64,000 nt of DNA from UMGS1696 sp963642885 (GTDB taxonomy: Bacteria > Bacillota > Clostridia > Oscillospirales > CAG-272). The notes under the pieces were generated by a model. The model ran no database searches. It saw nothing but the letters and a program-made list of their open reading frames with translations, and was not told the origin of the DNA. The stretch is from positions 15,520 to 79,519 of the forward strand of contig CAVIJI010000008.1 of NCBI GenBank assembly GCA_963642885.1, in the 5' to 3' direction. Below, one piece after another: positions 51,000 to 60,328 of the stretch (positions within the stretch are counted from its first letter, which is position 1; each line of letters opens with the position of its first letter). The translations under genes were made by a program, and so were the position numbers.

Positions 51000-53093
51000 A
51001 TGAAAGAATACAACAGAAACGAAGAACGTACCGGTGTACAGGAAGCAGCGATGTTCAGCCGTGAATTCGATGTACAGAGCGATTTCGTTATGGTATACGG
51101 ATTCCATGATTTGAAAAACAGAATATCCAAATGGGCAAAAAGAGGATATGTTATCCATCTTATGACAGGTGTATCATGGGGCGAATATCAGGATTACCTC
51201 TACGGTAAATTTGACGGTATCGATCATCATGACGAAGGACAGCTCAGACGCGACGGAAGTGATATCAGCCACGGCAAGGATGTACCTTATATGGTTCCGT
51301 CGAATTCATTTGCGCACTATCTTGCTTCAAATCTAAAGAAAGCCGTTGACTACGGTGTTGAGGCAATTCATCTCGAAGAACCTGAATTCTGGGTTGCGTC
51401 AGGCTATTCGGATGCTTTCAAGAGAGAATGGAAAATATACTATAAGGAAGACTGGCAGGATCCGCAGTCCACACCCGAGGCACAATACAGAGCATCAAAG
51501 CTCAAGCAATATCTGTATACACGAACACTTGACAGACTTTGCTCCGAATTAAAAGAATATGCTCTCGTAAAATACGGCAGGGTACTGCGCTTCTACGTTC
51601 CGACTCACTCGCTTATCAATTATACACAATGGAAGATTGTTTCGCCTGAGTCGGCACTTATAGATATTCCCACAATAGACGGATATATAGCTCAAATCTG
51701 GACAGGCACTTCTCGTGCGGTAAATGTATACCGCGGTGTGCATAAGGAAAGAACCTTCGAAACTGCATTTCTCGAATACGGAGTAATGCAGGAGCTTGTT
51801 CGCGGTACCGGCAGAAAAATGTGGTATCTCGCAGACCCTATCGAGGACAATCCGCATCACACATGGGTTGATTATCGTGAAAATTATTACCGCACAGTCA
51901 CGGCTTCATTATTCCATCCGGAAATATCGGATTACGAGGTATCACCGTGGCCAAACCGCATAATGAACGGCAAACATCTGCTTGCCGACGGTAAAGAAAG
52001 CGGCGGTATTCCCGCGGAATACAAAACAAACCTTCTTGAGGTTATGCACACACTTCGTCAGATGAAGGATAACGACAATTCCGAATGGATAACCAAAACA
52101 TCCGAGGTCGCTGTTATGATCGCAGATTCGTCTATGTTCCAAAGAATCTGCCCCGTTGCAAACGGTGATGATTCACCCGAGTTTTCTTCATTCTTCGGCC
52201 TTGCTCTTCCGCTCTTAAAGGGTGGTATAGCCGCACGTCCCGTTCAGCTTGACAATGTAAAAAGATATGCGGGTTATCTTGACGCATATAAGACAATGAT
52301 TCTTTCATATGAATTTATGAAACCTCAGTCACCCGATATAAACGGAGTTATCGCAAACTGGGTAAAGAACGGCGGAACTCTTGTTTACGTCGGTGACGGT
52401 TCGGACCCGTTCATGAACATCCGCGAATGGTGGAATACAGGACTCGGTACATACTCCAATCCCGCGGAACATCTCTTCGAATCACTCGGTCTCTCTCGCA
52501 ACCCCGATGTAGGCCTTCATAACGTCGGTAACGGAAGAGTTTACTACATAAAGAAAGCACCAAAAACATTTGCGGATGATCCCGCATCTTCCGATGAACT
52601 CCTTTCGATAGTTACCGAGCTAATTAATGCCGAAAATTCGTCAAGTCTCATTCTTCGCCGCGGTTCATATTACATAACGGCTGTCATGGACGAAACTCAG
52701 AGAAGCGAAAAGAAGATTATGAAAGGCAATTTTATCGACCTCTACGATCATACTCTTCCCGTCATTGAAGATCCGGAGCTTGAAGTAGGTTCTGTCGGTC
52801 TTTGGTTTGATGTATCACGCATTGACAAGACTGACAGTGCTTCCATTATCGCTCTGTCCGGCAGAGCAGTATCCGTTAAAGCCACACAGCGTGCTCTGAG
52901 CTTTACCGTAATGTCTCCTACCGATATGAACGTATCTGCAAGAATCTGGACAAAGCGCCCTCCGAAATCGATAAAGATTACGGTAGATAAGATAACATCG
53001 GATATATCCTTTGAGTATGAACCCGACAGCGAAACAACTTATTTTGCTTACCCCGCAGGCAATTCAGACGCAAAAATCTCGGTAAGCTTCTGA
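51000..53093 (+). CDS. Large glycosidase-like protein of unassigned family
   Basis: This 697-aa cytoplasmic protein has no signal peptide and starts at ATG 51000, with GGAGG upstream. The N-terminal two thirds look like a TIM barrel. AIHLEEPEFW (about 125-134) offers acidic residues at a strand end, and WKIVSPESALIDIPTIDGY, YGVMQELVRG and KMWYLADPIEDNPHHTW follow the barrel pattern. A Rossmann-like segment (about 380-510; MIADSSMFQRICP, NWVKNGGTLVYVGDGSDPF) resembles the trimerisation domain of GH42 beta-galactosidases. A C-terminal beta-sandwich ends the protein. I cannot place it in a named family. It is monocistronic between its own promoter and terminator, next to the xylose operon. Confidence 0.6.
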   Translation: MKEYNRNEERTGVQEAAMFSREFDVQSDFVMVYGFHDLKNRISKWAKRGYVIHLMTGVSWGEYQDYLYGKFDGIDHHDEGQLRRDGSDISHGKDVPYMVPSNSFAHYLASNLKKAVDYGVEAIHLEEPEFWVASGYSDAFKREWKIYYKEDWQDPQSTPEAQYRASKLKQYLYTRTLDRLCSELKEYALVKYGRVLRFYVPTHSLINYTQWKIVSPESALIDIPTIDGYIAQIWTGTSRAVNVYRGVHKERTFETAFLEYGVMQELVRGTGRKMWYLADPIEDNPHHTWVDYRENYYRTVTASLFHPEISDYEVSPWPNRIMNGKHLLADGKESGGIPAEYKTNLLEVMHTLRQMKDNDNSEWITKTSEVAVMIADSSMFQRICPVANGDDSPEFSSFFGLALPLLKGGIAARPVQLDNVKRYAGYLDAYKTMILSYEFMKPQSPDINGVIANWVKNGGTLVYVGDGSDPFMNIREWWNTGLGTYSNPAEHLFESLGLSRNPDVGLHNVGNGRVYYIKKAPKTFADDPASSDELLSIVTELINAENSSSLILRRGSYYITAVMDETQRSEKKIMKGNFIDLYDHTLPVIEDPELEVGSVGLWFDVSRIDKTDSASIIALSGRAVSVKATQRALSFTVMSPTDMNVSARIWTKRPPKSIKITVDKITSDISFEYEPDSETTYFAYPAGNSDAKISVSF

Positions 53094-53115
53094 CAAATAT
53101 TTCTATATAAGTGAA

Positions 53116-53154
53116 AATAACCCGTACACCTATCTGCTGTGCGGGTTATTTTTT
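53116..53154 (+). terminator. Terminator of the glycosidase-like gene
   Basis: AATAACCCG pairs with CGGGTTATT and runs into T6. Confidence 0.9.
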
Positions 53155-53185
53155 ACGGAATCTTAGTTAAATAAAGAAAAAACAT

Positions 53186-53216
53186 ACCGCCGCACTCCGA
53201 TAAACGAGTGAGCGGT
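53186..53216 (-). terminator. Terminator of the xylose operon
   Basis: ACCGC-c-GCACTC pairs with GAGTG-a-GCGGT. On the minus strand it is followed by a T-rich tract (the A-run at 53172-53182 on the plus strand). It lies 42 bp past the last operon gene. Confidence 0.82.
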
Positions 53217-53257
53217 ACGCTTTTTCATGTATAATTTACAATGTCGACTTACTTAAT

Positions 53258-54367
53258 TCAGTCCTCGAGAATGCCGCATTCAAGGTCATTTCTCATTATA
53301 GGAGATTTATCGAAACGAGATTCGATCTTAACTTCTTTTCTCTCGTCGCCGCTTGTTGTAAAGCCTTCCATGATTTCAAGAACATGGTATGTCTGAGAAC
53401 AGTTGCATCTGAATTTACGTCCGGTCTGAAGTGCCTTTGCCATATCCGCAAGTCCGAGTGCACGGCTGTTATCGGCATAGTTATTGAATTCAAGAGGCAT
53501 TTCACGTGTGCCTTCGCCCGGTGTATGCAACGTTATGGGACCGCCGAAACCGTTCGGGTCAGGTACATAAAGTGTTCCCTTCGAGCCGTAAACCTCGACT
53601 CTTGCCTGTCCGGGATAGTATACATCGAATGTGGTGAACAATGTACCGATAGCTCCGGATTCAAAGCGCATGGTACCCGCAATGTATGTATTTACATCAA
53701 CATCGATGATTTCACCGTTATGGGGCTGGCTGGTAATCAGTCTCTTATCAAAGCTCTTCTTTGTCATAGCGGAAACTTCGCTGACATTGCCGAGAAGGTT
53801 AATAAGTGCGGTGATATAATACGGACCCATATCAAACATAGGACCACCGCCGTACTTGTAGTAGAATTCCGGGTCCGGATGCCATGTTTCATGTCCGTGG
53901 CAGATCATAAATCCCGCACAGCCTATGGGTGTTCCGATTAATCCGTCTTCTATAATCTTTCTGCAGGTCTGTATACCGGCACCGAGGAATGTATCGGGTG
54001 CTCCGCCGAGCATAAGGTTCTTTTCCTTTGCGATTTTAACAAGCTCTTTTCCTTCTGCGAGGCTTGCGGCAAGAGGCTTCTCGGAATATACATGCTTACC
54101 CGCAAGAAGTGCTGCCTTTGATACTTCGTAGTGCTCATAAGGACGGGTTATATTCAATACAATATCAACCTCGGGATCCGCAAACAACTCATACATATCG
54201 TTGTACAGCTTCGGTATATTATACTTTTTTACCGCATTTTCAGCACGTTCTCTGATACGGTCGCATACACCGATAATTTCGATTTCCTTGAATTTATTTG
54301 TTATATTTTCGAGGTATATACCCGAAATGGCACCGACACCGACGAAACCTATTCTGACTTTTTTCAT
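53258..54367 (-). CDS. Gfo/Idh/MocA-family oxidoreductase
   Basis: This 369-aa NAD(P)-dependent sugar dehydrogenase-like protein has the Rossmann start IGFVGVGAISGIYLEN. The family motif SEKPLAASLAEGKELV follows near residue 95, and the substrate part contains MICHGHETWHPDPEFYYKYGGGPMFDMGPYY with the conserved GG-PxxDMG. AGGAGG... type spacing is replaced by GGAGGAAACA before the ATG. It is the last gene of the xylose operon, 18 bp after the ThuA-like gene. In rhizobia, ThuB-type members of this family oxidise disaccharides to 3-keto sugars with ThuA. A similar pairing is likely here, but the substrate is unknown. Confidence 0.9.
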   Translation of the reverse strand: MKKVRIGFVGVGAISGIYLENITNKFKEIEIIGVCDRIRERAENAVKKYNIPKLYNDMYELFADPEVDIVLNITRPYEHYEVSKAALLAGKHVYSEKPLAASLAEGKELVKIAKEKNLMLGGAPDTFLGAGIQTCRKIIEDGLIGTPIGCAGFMICHGHETWHPDPEFYYKYGGGPMFDMGPYYITALINLLGNVSEVSAMTKKSFDKRLITSQPHNGEIIDVDVNTYIAGTMRFESGAIGTLFTTFDVYYPGQARVEVYGSKGTLYVPDPNGFGGPITLHTPGEGTREMPLEFNNYADNSRALGLADMAKALQTGRKFRCNCSQTYHVLEIMEGFTTSGDERKEVKIESRFDKSPIMRNDLECGILED

Positions 54368-54385
54368 TGTTTCCTCCGTTGTAAA

Positions 54386-55108
54386 TCAATACATCTTCGC
54401 GTTGTTTTCGAAACGCTCGGTTGTAAGGTTATGGTCGATAGCATACTGCTTTCCTTCAGCAGCCCAAAGCATACCGCGCTTCATAAGAACTTCTGCTGTG
54501 GGTGACTTTTCGAATACATCGTCGTGATGTCCTACTGAAAGGTAGAATACTCTTCCATTGCCCCAGTACTTCGTCCAAGCTACCGGCATATCGATCGGCT
54601 TATTGGAAATATTGTAATATCTTACCTGGGGGAAGCGTGTTGTGGCAAGAACTTCGATGGCAGGGTCTACATGAAGATAATAGTGCTCACTGCAAACCTC
54701 GAAATCCTCAAGTCCTTCTACAAGCGGACTGGAACCATGGCGGATATTTACTTTGTATACCTGATCGCCTCCACCCGGATGGCTGATCCACTGGCCGCCT
54801 GTAATAAACTGCCATTCAGTATTTTCACGGAATGCGTCGCACATACCGCCGTGGCAACCGGCAATACCTGTTCCCTTGCCTACTGCCTTTGAAACGTTCT
54901 GTACTCTTTCCGATGAAAGCTGTCCGCCTGTCCAGCAAGGACAAATAAGGTCGTATGTGCACAGCTTTTCCGCATCATCAAGACATTCGAGATTGTCGTA
55001 GATTTCGGCACTGTAGCCTTCTTCTTCCATAAGACGTGCGAAACGCTCGGAAACGAGCTTAGGCTCATGTCCGTCCCAACCACCTTGGAAAATCAAGACC
55101 TTTTTCAT
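54386..55108 (-). CDS. ThuA-like domain protein
   Basis: This 240-aa class I amidotransferase-fold protein has the N-terminal LIFQGGWDGHEP (replacing the common GG..HD), the GCHGG elbow (GIAGCHGGMCDAF, about residue 83) and VAWTKYWGNGRVFYLSVGHHDDVF. The last block is the signature end of ThuA, where active-site His residues cluster. ThuA proteins take part in sugar catabolism through 3-keto intermediates; the reaction was long unclear. It is flanked by xylB (17 bp) and the Gfo/Idh gene (18 bp), so it likely works on a sugar from xylan or a xyloside. Confidence 0.88.
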   Translation of the reverse strand: MKKVLIFQGGWDGHEPKLVSERFARLMEEEGYSAEIYDNLECLDDAEKLCTYDLICPCWTGGQLSSERVQNVSKAVGKGTGIAGCHGGMCDAFRENTEWQFITGGQWISHPGGGDQVYKVNIRHGSSPLVEGLEDFEVCSEHYYLHVDPAIEVLATTRFPQVRYYNISNKPIDMPVAWTKYWGNGRVFYLSVGHHDDVFEKSPTAEVLMKRGMLWAAEGKQYAIDHNLTTERFENNAKMY

Positions 55109-55125
55109 AAGTACGTTCTCCTTTA

Positions 55126-56649
55126 TTATAGCTCTGCGAGAGCTTTGTAGTCATTCTTCAGGTGCGAATAAAGACCTTTGTAAATTCCGTAGAACTTACC
55201 GTATTGTACTGTATTTTCTTCTTCTGCTTCGACTGTATCCTTAACCTTAACGATTGCGTCGCATGCTTCTTTGACAGTCGGATATAATCCCGCACCGACC
55301 ATTGCCAAAATCGCCACGCCGAGAGCAGGTCCTTCATCCGATTCGATTGTATTAACCGGTATACCGTATACATCCGCAAGCATCTTACGCCAAAGCTTAC
55401 TCTTGCCGCCGCCTCCGCATATCTTCATGCTGTCCGGATGAACATTCATTTCATCGAGAACAGACAAGCAGTCCTTGAGCGAGTAGCATACGCCTTCGAG
55501 AACAGCACGCGTAATGTCTCCTCTTGTATGCATAGCGGAGAGACCTATGAATGCACCTCTGCAGTCAGGATCAAGATGAGGAGTTCTTTCACCCATCAGA
55601 TACGGCAGATACAAGAGTCTGTTTGCGCCTATGGGCGACTCAGCCGCTTCTCTGTCCATAACTACGTACGGGTCAACACCCTCTTTTTCGGCTTCATGTA
55701 TCTCTTCGGTGCATATATTATCTCTGATCCATCTCAGTGATAATCCTGCAGCTTGAGTTACACCCATAACATGCCATGCACCGGGAACGGCACAGCAGAA
55801 TGTGTGAACTCTGCCCGCGGGATCGATAACAATATTATCGGTATGTGCGAATACAACTCCGCTGGTACCGATGGTAGTAAATGCACGTCCGTCGGATACT
55901 ACACCTTCGCCTACAGCTGCCGCGGCATTGTCACCGGCTCCGCCTACCACGGGAGTTCCGACGGCAAGGGCGCATTTTTCGGCAGCATCTTTTGTAAGGT
56001 AGCCTGTAATTTCGGGGGATTCATATACTTTTCCGAGAAGCTTTTTGTCTATTCCGAGTTTTTCGAGAACTTCATCGGACCATTGTCTTACGGGTACATC
56101 GAGAAGCTGCATACCGCTGGCATCGGAAACCTCTGTCGCATATTCACCCGTAAGAGTAAATCTGATGTAGTCCTTGGGAAGAAGTATGTGAGCGCATTTT
56201 GCGTATATCTCAGGCTCGTGCTTCTTCACCCACATAATCTTGGAAGCGGTGAAACCGGTAAGGGCGGGATTTGCGGTAATCTCGATGAGTCGTGCACGCC
56301 CGATTATATTTTCTATGTCACGGCATTCCTCACCTGTTCTTTGGTCGCACCAAATTATCGAAGGACGGAGAATATTGTTATTCTCATCAAGCATTACCAA
56401 ACCATGCATTTGTCCCGATATGCCGATTCCCACAACATCGCTTTTATCTACTCCGCTTTTCGTCATTACGGCATGAACGGTTTCGAACACTGCGTTTTTC
56501 CAATCCTCGGGATTCTGTTCAGCCCATCCGTTTTTCGGTTGATATAAAGGATATTCAACTGTATTCGAAGCTATCTTTTTTCCGAATTGATCAAACAATA
56601 CGGTTTTAGTACCCGATGTACCTACATCGATTCCTATCGTATATTTCAT
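55126..56649 (-). CDS. xylB: Xylulokinase
   Basis: This FGGY-family kinase phosphorylates D-xylulose, the product of XylA, to xylulose-5-phosphate. The N-terminal phosphate loop is GIDVGTSGTKTVLF. Other blocks are GIGISGQMHGLVMLD, WCDQRT, PKDYIRFTLTGEYATEVSDASG (catalytic Asp), and the C-terminal ATP site RAVLEGVCYSL...ICGGGGKSKLWRKMLAD. The 507 aa fit the xylulokinase subgroup. It lies between the GH3 gene (38 bp upstream) and thuA. Confidence 0.95.
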   Translation of the reverse strand: MKYTIGIDVGTSGTKTVLFDQFGKKIASNTVEYPLYQPKNGWAEQNPEDWKNAVFETVHAVMTKSGVDKSDVVGIGISGQMHGLVMLDENNNILRPSIIWCDQRTGEECRDIENIIGRARLIEITANPALTGFTASKIMWVKKHEPEIYAKCAHILLPKDYIRFTLTGEYATEVSDASGMQLLDVPVRQWSDEVLEKLGIDKKLLGKVYESPEITGYLTKDAAEKCALAVGTPVVGGAGDNAAAAVGEGVVSDGRAFTTIGTSGVVFAHTDNIVIDPAGRVHTFCCAVPGAWHVMGVTQAAGLSLRWIRDNICTEEIHEAEKEGVDPYVVMDREAAESPIGANRLLYLPYLMGERTPHLDPDCRGAFIGLSAMHTRGDITRAVLEGVCYSLKDCLSVLDEMNVHPDSMKICGGGGKSKLWRKMLADVYGIPVNTIESDEGPALGVAILAMVGAGLYPTVKEACDAIVKVKDTVEAEEENTVQYGKFYGIYKGLYSHLKNDYKALAEL

Positions 56650-56687
56650 ATGTAGCTCCCTTAACTTAGTTTATCTTAATATGTTTA

Positions 56688-58778
56688 TTATTCTATGACA
56701 AGGCAGTCGTCAAGTCCGAGTTCTCTGCTTCTTTCATCGGGCTGATGTCCGCCGACATAGAACTTAAGTCCGCCGTCTGCGACAGTTCTCGTGCCATCGG
56801 AAAGAACCGCTTTTGTCCAGTAAGCATCGACAGGAACCACAACACTCTTCTCTTCTCCAACCTCGAGAGCAACCGCTTCAAGGCCACAGAGCTGGAAATT
56901 AGGTGTCGGAGTTCTCGAATCCTTATATTGCGCGTATACCTGAACCTTTTCGATGCCATTCATCTTGCCCGTATTCTTAACCTTCACGCTTACTTCATAT
57001 CCGTTTTCGGTTTTTGCGAATTTTGCGTCAGAATACTCAAACTTTGTGTATGACAGGCCGTATCCGAAGGGATAGAGCGGCTTTTCGGTCATGTATCTGT
57101 ATGTTCTGCCCTGCATTGCATATTCGGTAAAATCGGGGATAGTGTTGTTTTCGCCGTAGAAAGTAATAGGCAGTCTGCCGTTCGGTGAGAATTTGCCCGC
57201 AATAAGTTCTGCAACCGCAAGACCGCCGACAGCACCCGGATACCATACGTCTATTACCGCATGAACCTTAGATCTGAGCTCATCGCCGAGATCCAAAGCA
57301 CCGCCGCCCATGAGAACAACAACAACGTCATCGCAAACCTCGCAAACCTTCTCGGCAAGCTCCATCTGCGTCTTCGGAAGCTTCAATGCAACCTTATCAC
57401 CGTTATCGAAGTACTCGTTCTTCATACCGGTTTCTTCACCCTCGATTGTACAGTCAAGGCCTAAGCAAAGTACCGTTACATCCGCGTTTTCGGCATAGGA
57501 TATACCTTCGCTTATCATATTGGTAAAGCCCGAGCAGTCATTTCTGTGGTCAAGCCAAACGTTGCAGCCTTTGGCAACACGAACGTTTTCGGAACCGAAT
57601 ACCCTTCTCATTCCGTCAGCGGGAGTAATATATTCGGATGCCATACCGTTATAGTTTCCTTCGAGAGCGATATGCGACATCGCATTCGGACCGATTACCG
57701 CGATTTTCTTTTTATCTGCGGGATTAAGCGGGAGGAATCCGTCATTTTGAAGAAGTACTGCACATTCCTCGGCAGCCTTTAAATTGAGCTGTCTGAATTC
57801 CTCGCAGTCAAGTTTGTCGAATGGAATATCAGAATACGGATGCTCATTCTCGAACTCTCCGAGAAGAACTCTGATAGTGTAAAGTCTTATCGCCGCGGCA
57901 GTAATATCTTCCTCGGTAATAAGGTCGCTTTCATACGCTTCCATAAGGTGAGAATAAGCGCTTCCGCAGTTAAGATGACAGCCTGCCTTCAAGGATATGG
58001 CACATGCTTCTTCTATCGTTTCGGTATAGTGATGATATGCGTAAATATCGTTAATCGCTCCGCAGTCGGACGTATAGTATCCGTCAAACTTCAGCTGGTC
58101 GAAAAGGATATCCTGCATAAGCTTCGGAGAAGCACAGCACGGCTCGCCGTTTGTTCTGTTATACGCGCCCATAACACCCGCTACACCTGCGTTAACCGCA
58201 TATTCAAATGCGGGAAGATATGTTTCCCACAAGTCATGGTCGCTTACCACGGCATTGAATGTATGTCTGAGCGGTTCGGGTCCGGAATGCACTGCGTAAT
58301 GTTTTGCGCAGGCGGCAGCTTTAAGAAATTCGCCATCACCCTGTATACCCTTTATGTAGTTTACAGCCATAGATGCCGTAAGGTACGGGTCTTCTCCGAA
58401 GGTTTCCTGTCCTCTTCCCCATCTCGGGTCACGATATATATTTATATTAGGTGTCCAATATGTAAGTCCCTTATAAATATCGTAATCCTCGTGCTTTTGC
58501 GAGCTGTTATACTTAGCTCTCGCCTCTGTTGAAACAGCCTCGCCCACTTTGCCGATAAGCTTCGGATCGAATGTTGCAGCAAGACCGATAGCATGCGGGA
58601 ATACCGTTGCCATACCCGATCTCGCAACTCCGTGAGAGGCTTCATTCCACCAGTTATACTCATGTATGCCGAGTCTTTCGATTGCGGGTGAATTATAGAG
58701 CAGCTGTGACGCTTTTTCTTCAACCGTCATTTGAGAGACCAGTTCCAGAGCTTTTTTTCTCGCAGTTTCTTTATTCAT
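56688..58778 (-). CDS. Glycoside hydrolase family 3 (probable beta-xylosidase)
   Basis: This 696-aa enzyme has the GH3 (alpha/beta)8 domain, the alpha/beta sandwich domain and a C-terminal fibronectin III-like domain. The nucleophile is Asp238 in the YYTSDCG block. EYNWWNEASHGVARSG, YWTPNINIYRDPRWGRGQETFGEDP and AKHYAVHSGPE mark the beta-xylosidase/beta-glucosidase subgroup. There is no signal peptide, so it acts inside the cell on imported xylo-oligosaccharides. Its place between xylA and xylB makes beta-xylosidase the best guess; beta-glucosidase cannot be excluded. Confidence 0.92.
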   Translation of the reverse strand: MNKETARKKALELVSQMTVEEKASQLLYNSPAIERLGIHEYNWWNEASHGVARSGMATVFPHAIGLAATFDPKLIGKVGEAVSTEARAKYNSSQKHEDYDIYKGLTYWTPNINIYRDPRWGRGQETFGEDPYLTASMAVNYIKGIQGDGEFLKAAACAKHYAVHSGPEPLRHTFNAVVSDHDLWETYLPAFEYAVNAGVAGVMGAYNRTNGEPCCASPKLMQDILFDQLKFDGYYTSDCGAINDIYAYHHYTETIEEACAISLKAGCHLNCGSAYSHLMEAYESDLITEEDITAAAIRLYTIRVLLGEFENEHPYSDIPFDKLDCEEFRQLNLKAAEECAVLLQNDGFLPLNPADKKKIAVIGPNAMSHIALEGNYNGMASEYITPADGMRRVFGSENVRVAKGCNVWLDHRNDCSGFTNMISEGISYAENADVTVLCLGLDCTIEGEETGMKNEYFDNGDKVALKLPKTQMELAEKVCEVCDDVVVVLMGGGALDLGDELRSKVHAVIDVWYPGAVGGLAVAELIAGKFSPNGRLPITFYGENNTIPDFTEYAMQGRTYRYMTEKPLYPFGYGLSYTKFEYSDAKFAKTENGYEVSVKVKNTGKMNGIEKVQVYAQYKDSRTPTPNFQLCGLEAVALEVGEEKSVVVPVDAYWTKAVLSDGTRTVADGGLKFYVGGHQPDERSRELGLDDCLVIE

Positions 58779-58817
58779 AAGGTAATACCTATCTTTCTTA
58801 TCTTTAAAATTATCCGC

Positions 58818-60137
58818 TTAAGCACCGAACATTACGTCGTTTACGATATTTTCGAGGTATTCCTGTCTGCCGCTGATGTTTGTTGTAACATCGCCCATCT
58901 TCTTTGCATATGCATCAAGCTCTTCGATTGTAACGGTTCTGTCGCTGATCTTCTTACCGATACCATCATTGTAGCTTGCGTAACGATTCTTTATAAACTC
59001 GTCTATTCTGCCGTCCTTGATAAGACGTTCCGCGAGTCTGAGACCGAGTGCGAATGAATCCATACCTGCGATATAGGAGTATGCAATATCATCCCATGTG
59101 TATGAACCGCGGCGAGCCTTAGCATCGAAGTTCAAACCGCCGTTTGTGAATCCGCCGGCACGAATAACTTCGAGCATGCAGAACGCTGTCTCATATACGT
59201 TTGTCGGGAACTGGTCTGTGTCCCAACCGAGGAACAAATCGCCCTGGTTTGCATCGATTGAACCGAACGCGCCGTTAACTCTCGCTACATTGAGCTCATG
59301 CTGGAATGTATGACCTGCGAGTGTTGCATGGTTAGCTTCGATATTGAGTTTAAAGTCCTTATCAAGGCCGTATTTTGCTATAAATCCGCATACCGTGGAT
59401 GCGTCAAAGTCATACTGGTGCTTTGTGGGTTCCTTCGGTTTCGGCTCAATGTAATAGTCGCCCGTGAAGCCTATGGAACGACCGTAGGACGATGTGAGCT
59501 TGAGAAGGAATGCGAGGTTGTCAAGCTCCTTGCCCATATCCGTGTTGAGAAGTGTTTCATAGCCTTCTCTGCCGCCCCAGTATACATAACCGTTACCGCC
59601 GAGTTTAACCGTAACTTCAATAGCCTTCTTATTCTGTGCTGCCGCGAAAGCGAAAACATCGGCATTCGGAGCTGTGCCGGCACCGTGCATATATCTCGGA
59701 TTGTTGAAGCAGTTAGCTGTGCCCCAAAGAAGCTTCTTATTGTTTTCTTTCATAAGCTGTGCGAGAAGCTCGGAAATCTCGTCTATACGCTCGTTGCTTT
59801 CTTCAAGAGACTTTCCTTCGGGAGCGATGTCTCTGTCATGGAAGCAGTAGTAGTCTATGGAAAGCTTATTCATAAATTCAAATGCCGCATAAGCCTTTGC
59901 CTTTGCGATTTCCATAGGATCTGTCTCGCCGTATGTCTTTACGTTAGTACCGCAGCCGAACATATCGGTACCGTCGGCGCACATTGTGTGCCAATAGGAC
60001 ATAGCGAACTTAAGCTGGTCCTTCATCGGTTTTCCGAGTATTACCTCATCGGGATTGTAGTAGCGGAACGACATCGGATTTTTGGAATCCTTGCCTTCGT
60101 ATTTAACGTACGGAATAGATGCGAAAAATTCTTTCAT
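58818..60137 (-). CDS. xylA: Xylose isomerase
   Basis: This enzyme interconverts D-xylose and D-xylulose with two divalent metals. The start at ATG 60135-60137 has GGAG upstream and gives 439 aa, typical for the long class II form; the open frame to 60197 is not used. Active-site segments are YYCFHDRDIAPEG (catalytic His), YVYWGGREGYETLLNTD, and the metal-binding NIEANHATLAGHTFQHE and DANQGD. It is the first gene of xylA-GH3-xylB-thuA-gfo. Expression is probably controlled by the divergent AraC-type regulator. Confidence 0.97.
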   Translation of the reverse strand: MKEFFASIPYVKYEGKDSKNPMSFRYYNPDEVILGKPMKDQLKFAMSYWHTMCADGTDMFGCGTNVKTYGETDPMEIAKAKAYAAFEFMNKLSIDYYCFHDRDIAPEGKSLEESNERIDEISELLAQLMKENNKKLLWGTANCFNNPRYMHGAGTAPNADVFAFAAAQNKKAIEVTVKLGGNGYVYWGGREGYETLLNTDMGKELDNLAFLLKLTSSYGRSIGFTGDYYIEPKPKEPTKHQYDFDASTVCGFIAKYGLDKDFKLNIEANHATLAGHTFQHELNVARVNGAFGSIDANQGDLFLGWDTDQFPTNVYETAFCMLEVIRAGGFTNGGLNFDAKARRGSYTWDDIAYSYIAGMDSFALGLRLAERLIKDGRIDEFIKNRYASYNDGIGKKISDRTVTIEELDAYAKKMGDVTTNISGRQEYLENIVNDVMFGA

Positions 60138-60179
60138 GTTTTTTCTCCTTATTTCAGAAAAATATTGTTTTATGTATAT

Positions 60180-60208
60180 ATTGTATGATATCGACAAATG
60201 TTTTTCAC
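60180..60208 (-). promoter_or_regulatory. Candidate promoter of the xylA operon
   Basis: On the minus strand GTGAAA (60203-60208) and TACAAT (60180-60185) have a 17-bp spacer. The poor -35 box fits an activator-dependent promoter. No clear AraC half-site repeat was recognised. Confidence 0.5.
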
Positions 60209-60259
60209 GTCATATAGATATTTTTTATAGACAAAATTTGACTTTTCGAAAATGGGAAC

Positions 60260-60288
60260 TTGAAATCGTATCGTCGTATATGTATAAT
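60260..60288 (+). promoter_or_regulatory. Promoter of the araC-type regulator
   Basis: TTGAAA (60260-60265) and TATAAT (60283-60288) are separated by 17 bp, divergent from the xylA promoter. Confidence 0.75.
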
Positions 60289-60328
60289 AAATTCAAAATA
60301 TTGATTTTGTTTTTATTCTGTTGAAATT

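Noticed and set aside
59298..60188. 296-codon plus-strand frame over xylA
   Set aside because: It lies fully antisense to xylose isomerase; composition is rich in Cys, Val and Ile, as expected for a shadow.
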